Source: an uncultured Pseudomonadota bacterium
GTDB taxonomy: Bacteria > Pseudomonadota > Alphaproteobacteria > Rs-D84
Direction of reading: 5' to 3'
DNA length: 5,383 bases
Assembly (NCBI GenBank): GCA_947169505.1
Contig: CAMVPZ010000054.1
Location: 1-5,383 of the forward strand
Shown here: positions 4,741 to 5,383 of the stretch, one piece after another
Position numbering within the stretch: position 1 is the first letter of the stretch
Layout: every line of letters begins with the position of its first letter
Made by a program: the position numbers and the translations under genes
Notes under the pieces: model-generated
Told to the model about the DNA's origin: nothing
Databases searched by the model: none
Seen by the model: only the letters and a program-made list of their open reading frames with translations

Positions 4741-4766
4741 GTAGCCTATGAAAATATACATGTCAA
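4738..4766 (-). promoter_or_regulatory. promoter of the acyltransferase gene
   Basis: On the minus strand a perfect TTGACA (4761-4766) is followed after 17 bp by TACATT (4738-4743). Transcription would start near 4731, leaving about 22 nt of leader with AAAAGG. The -35 lies inside the first codons of the PPTase gene, and the -10 overlaps the plus-strand TATAAT. Confidence 0.5.
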
Positions 4767-5287
4767 ATATTGAACAAATAAAGAATGTACATGATTTGGA
4801 AAGTAAATTATCCAAACTGGAAATTTTGCAATATAACAAATTTTCAAATGAAAAACGCAAATTACAATATTTGATGGCTCATGCTGTTGTGCGGAATGTG
4901 TGTGGTGAAAATATTACGACAGATTTGCGTGGTCGCCCGACAATTAAATCGGGTTTTATATCTATTGCTCACAAAGATAATTGGGTTATTGTGGCGATAA
5001 GTAATGCCGAAGTTGGTATTGATATAGAAAACACAAATATAAATCGTGATTTTGTTGGGACTGCGGAATTATTGAATTTGCCGAAAACGACCGACAAAAA
5101 AGATTTTTATAAAAACTTTGTTCGATATGAAGCTGGATATAAATTCGGCAATGATGCAAATCAATCGCATATGTATTTTTATGAATTTGGCAATTATTTA
5201 ATTGGTGTTTGTACGAAAGAATCGGCACAAGATATTAAATTTATTTCAACAGATGCTGTTGGTATTCGTTTTGTTTGTGCGGAATAA
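4748..5287 (+). CDS. 4'-phosphopantetheinyl transferase superfamily protein
   Basis: A 179-residue protein, short for Sfp-type enzymes (usually about 220-240). PPTases move the phosphopantetheine arm of CoA onto a serine of acyl carrier proteins. Family signatures: GRPTI at 62-66, ISIAH at 71-75, VGIDIE at 89-94 (Mg-binding D92 and E94), and FVRYEAGYK at 124-132, the counterpart of the W-x-KEA-x-K motif with E128 and K132. Tyr/Asn-rich sequence follows. The N-terminal half is compact, as in small PPTases of aryl-polyene-type clusters. Start: ATG at 4748 has no Shine-Dalgarno but fits a leaderless message; ATG at 4760 (residue 5) is an alternative. Its divergent neighbour is an ACP-dependent-type acyltransferase, so it probably activates carrier proteins of a dedicated pathway encoded nearby. 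It could instead be the general AcpS-replacing enzyme, though AcpS proteins are shorter. Confidence 0.85.
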   Translation: MKIYMSNIEQIKNVHDLESKLSKLEILQYNKFSNEKRKLQYLMAHAVVRNVCGENITTDLRGRPTIKSGFISIAHKDNWVIVAISNAEVGIDIENTNINRDFVGTAELLNLPKTTDKKDFYKNFVRYEAGYKFGNDANQSHMYFYEFGNYLIGVCTKESAQDIKFISTDAVGIRFVCAE

Positions 5288-5383
5288 AAATAAAGATATC
5301 AAATATGACAACCCCAATCCCAAACCCAAAGTGATTCCCATAGATTTGATTAAAAAGAAACTGGTAAACGCCAATAAGCCAAA
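5253..5383 (+). CDS. possible start of an unidentified gene, cut by the window edge
   Basis: An open frame runs from the ATG at 5253 to the end of the window, overlapping the last 35 bases of the PPTase gene in another frame. It reads a short hydrophobic MLLVFVLFV, then a Lys/Asn/Pro-rich stretch (about residues 10-27) and VIPIDLIKKKLVN. There is no Shine-Dalgarno; GTG at 5277 is another possible start. The composition after the PPTase stop looks protein-like, but two minus-strand frames are also open here (one ending at 5241), so the strand is not certain. No family is recognised. Confidence 0.3.
   Translation, partial: MLLVFVLFVRNKNKDIKYDNPNPKPKVIPIDLIKKKLVNANKP

Overview
The window is AT-rich DNA from a Gram-negative bacterium. 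An outer-membrane beta-barrel protein with a Sec signal peptide, a LpxL/COG4261-type acyltransferase and a tRNA gene with encoded CCA all fit this, and TGA is used as a stop. Codon use and gene content remind me of the AT-rich uncultured gut Alphaproteobacteria, but that placement is an impression and not shown by the sequence.

Left part (1-1310): a complete radical-SAM methylthiotransferase gene of the MtaB type (tRNA ms2t6A37 formation) behind a good sigma70-like promoter. That promoter argues for a start at 69 rather than 39.

Middle part (1315-3658): a segment built from repeats. A 168-bp repeat occurs twice in direct orientation (1315-1482 and 3491-3658). It differs by about six substitutions and three small indels, and the right copy ends exactly on the CCA end of a minus-strand tRNA-Pro(UGG). 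Between the copies lie two single-gene units: an outer-membrane beta-barrel protein (1614-2282) and an ADP-ribosylglycohydrolase (2518-3312). Each has its own promoter and Shine-Dalgarno sequence, and each is followed immediately after its stop codon by a second, more diverged repeat of about 115 bp. All four repeats end in a terminator-like hairpin plus the word CTGGTCG. I read this as a small modular accessory island next to a tRNA gene, probably assembled by recombination at the repeats or the tRNA 3' end. No integrase or transposase is present in the window.

Right part (3653-5383): tRNA-Pro (minus), a COG4261-like LPLAT acyltransferase (minus), and a short 4'-phosphopantetheinyl transferase (plus) that diverges from it across a 38-bp gap with overlapping promoters. 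This acyltransferase/PPTase pairing is characteristic of aryl-polyene or related type II fatty-acid/polyketide clusters, so the window probably ends at the edge of such a cluster. An open frame that overlaps the end of the PPTase gene runs off the right edge.

The most unusual signal is inside the 168-bp repeat. Both copies carry a minus-strand small ORF with a shared 19-residue N-terminus. Its ribosome-binding and start region (GGGGCGAAAGGAT) is perfectly complementary over 13 nt to the 3' arm of the adjacent tRNA-Pro.
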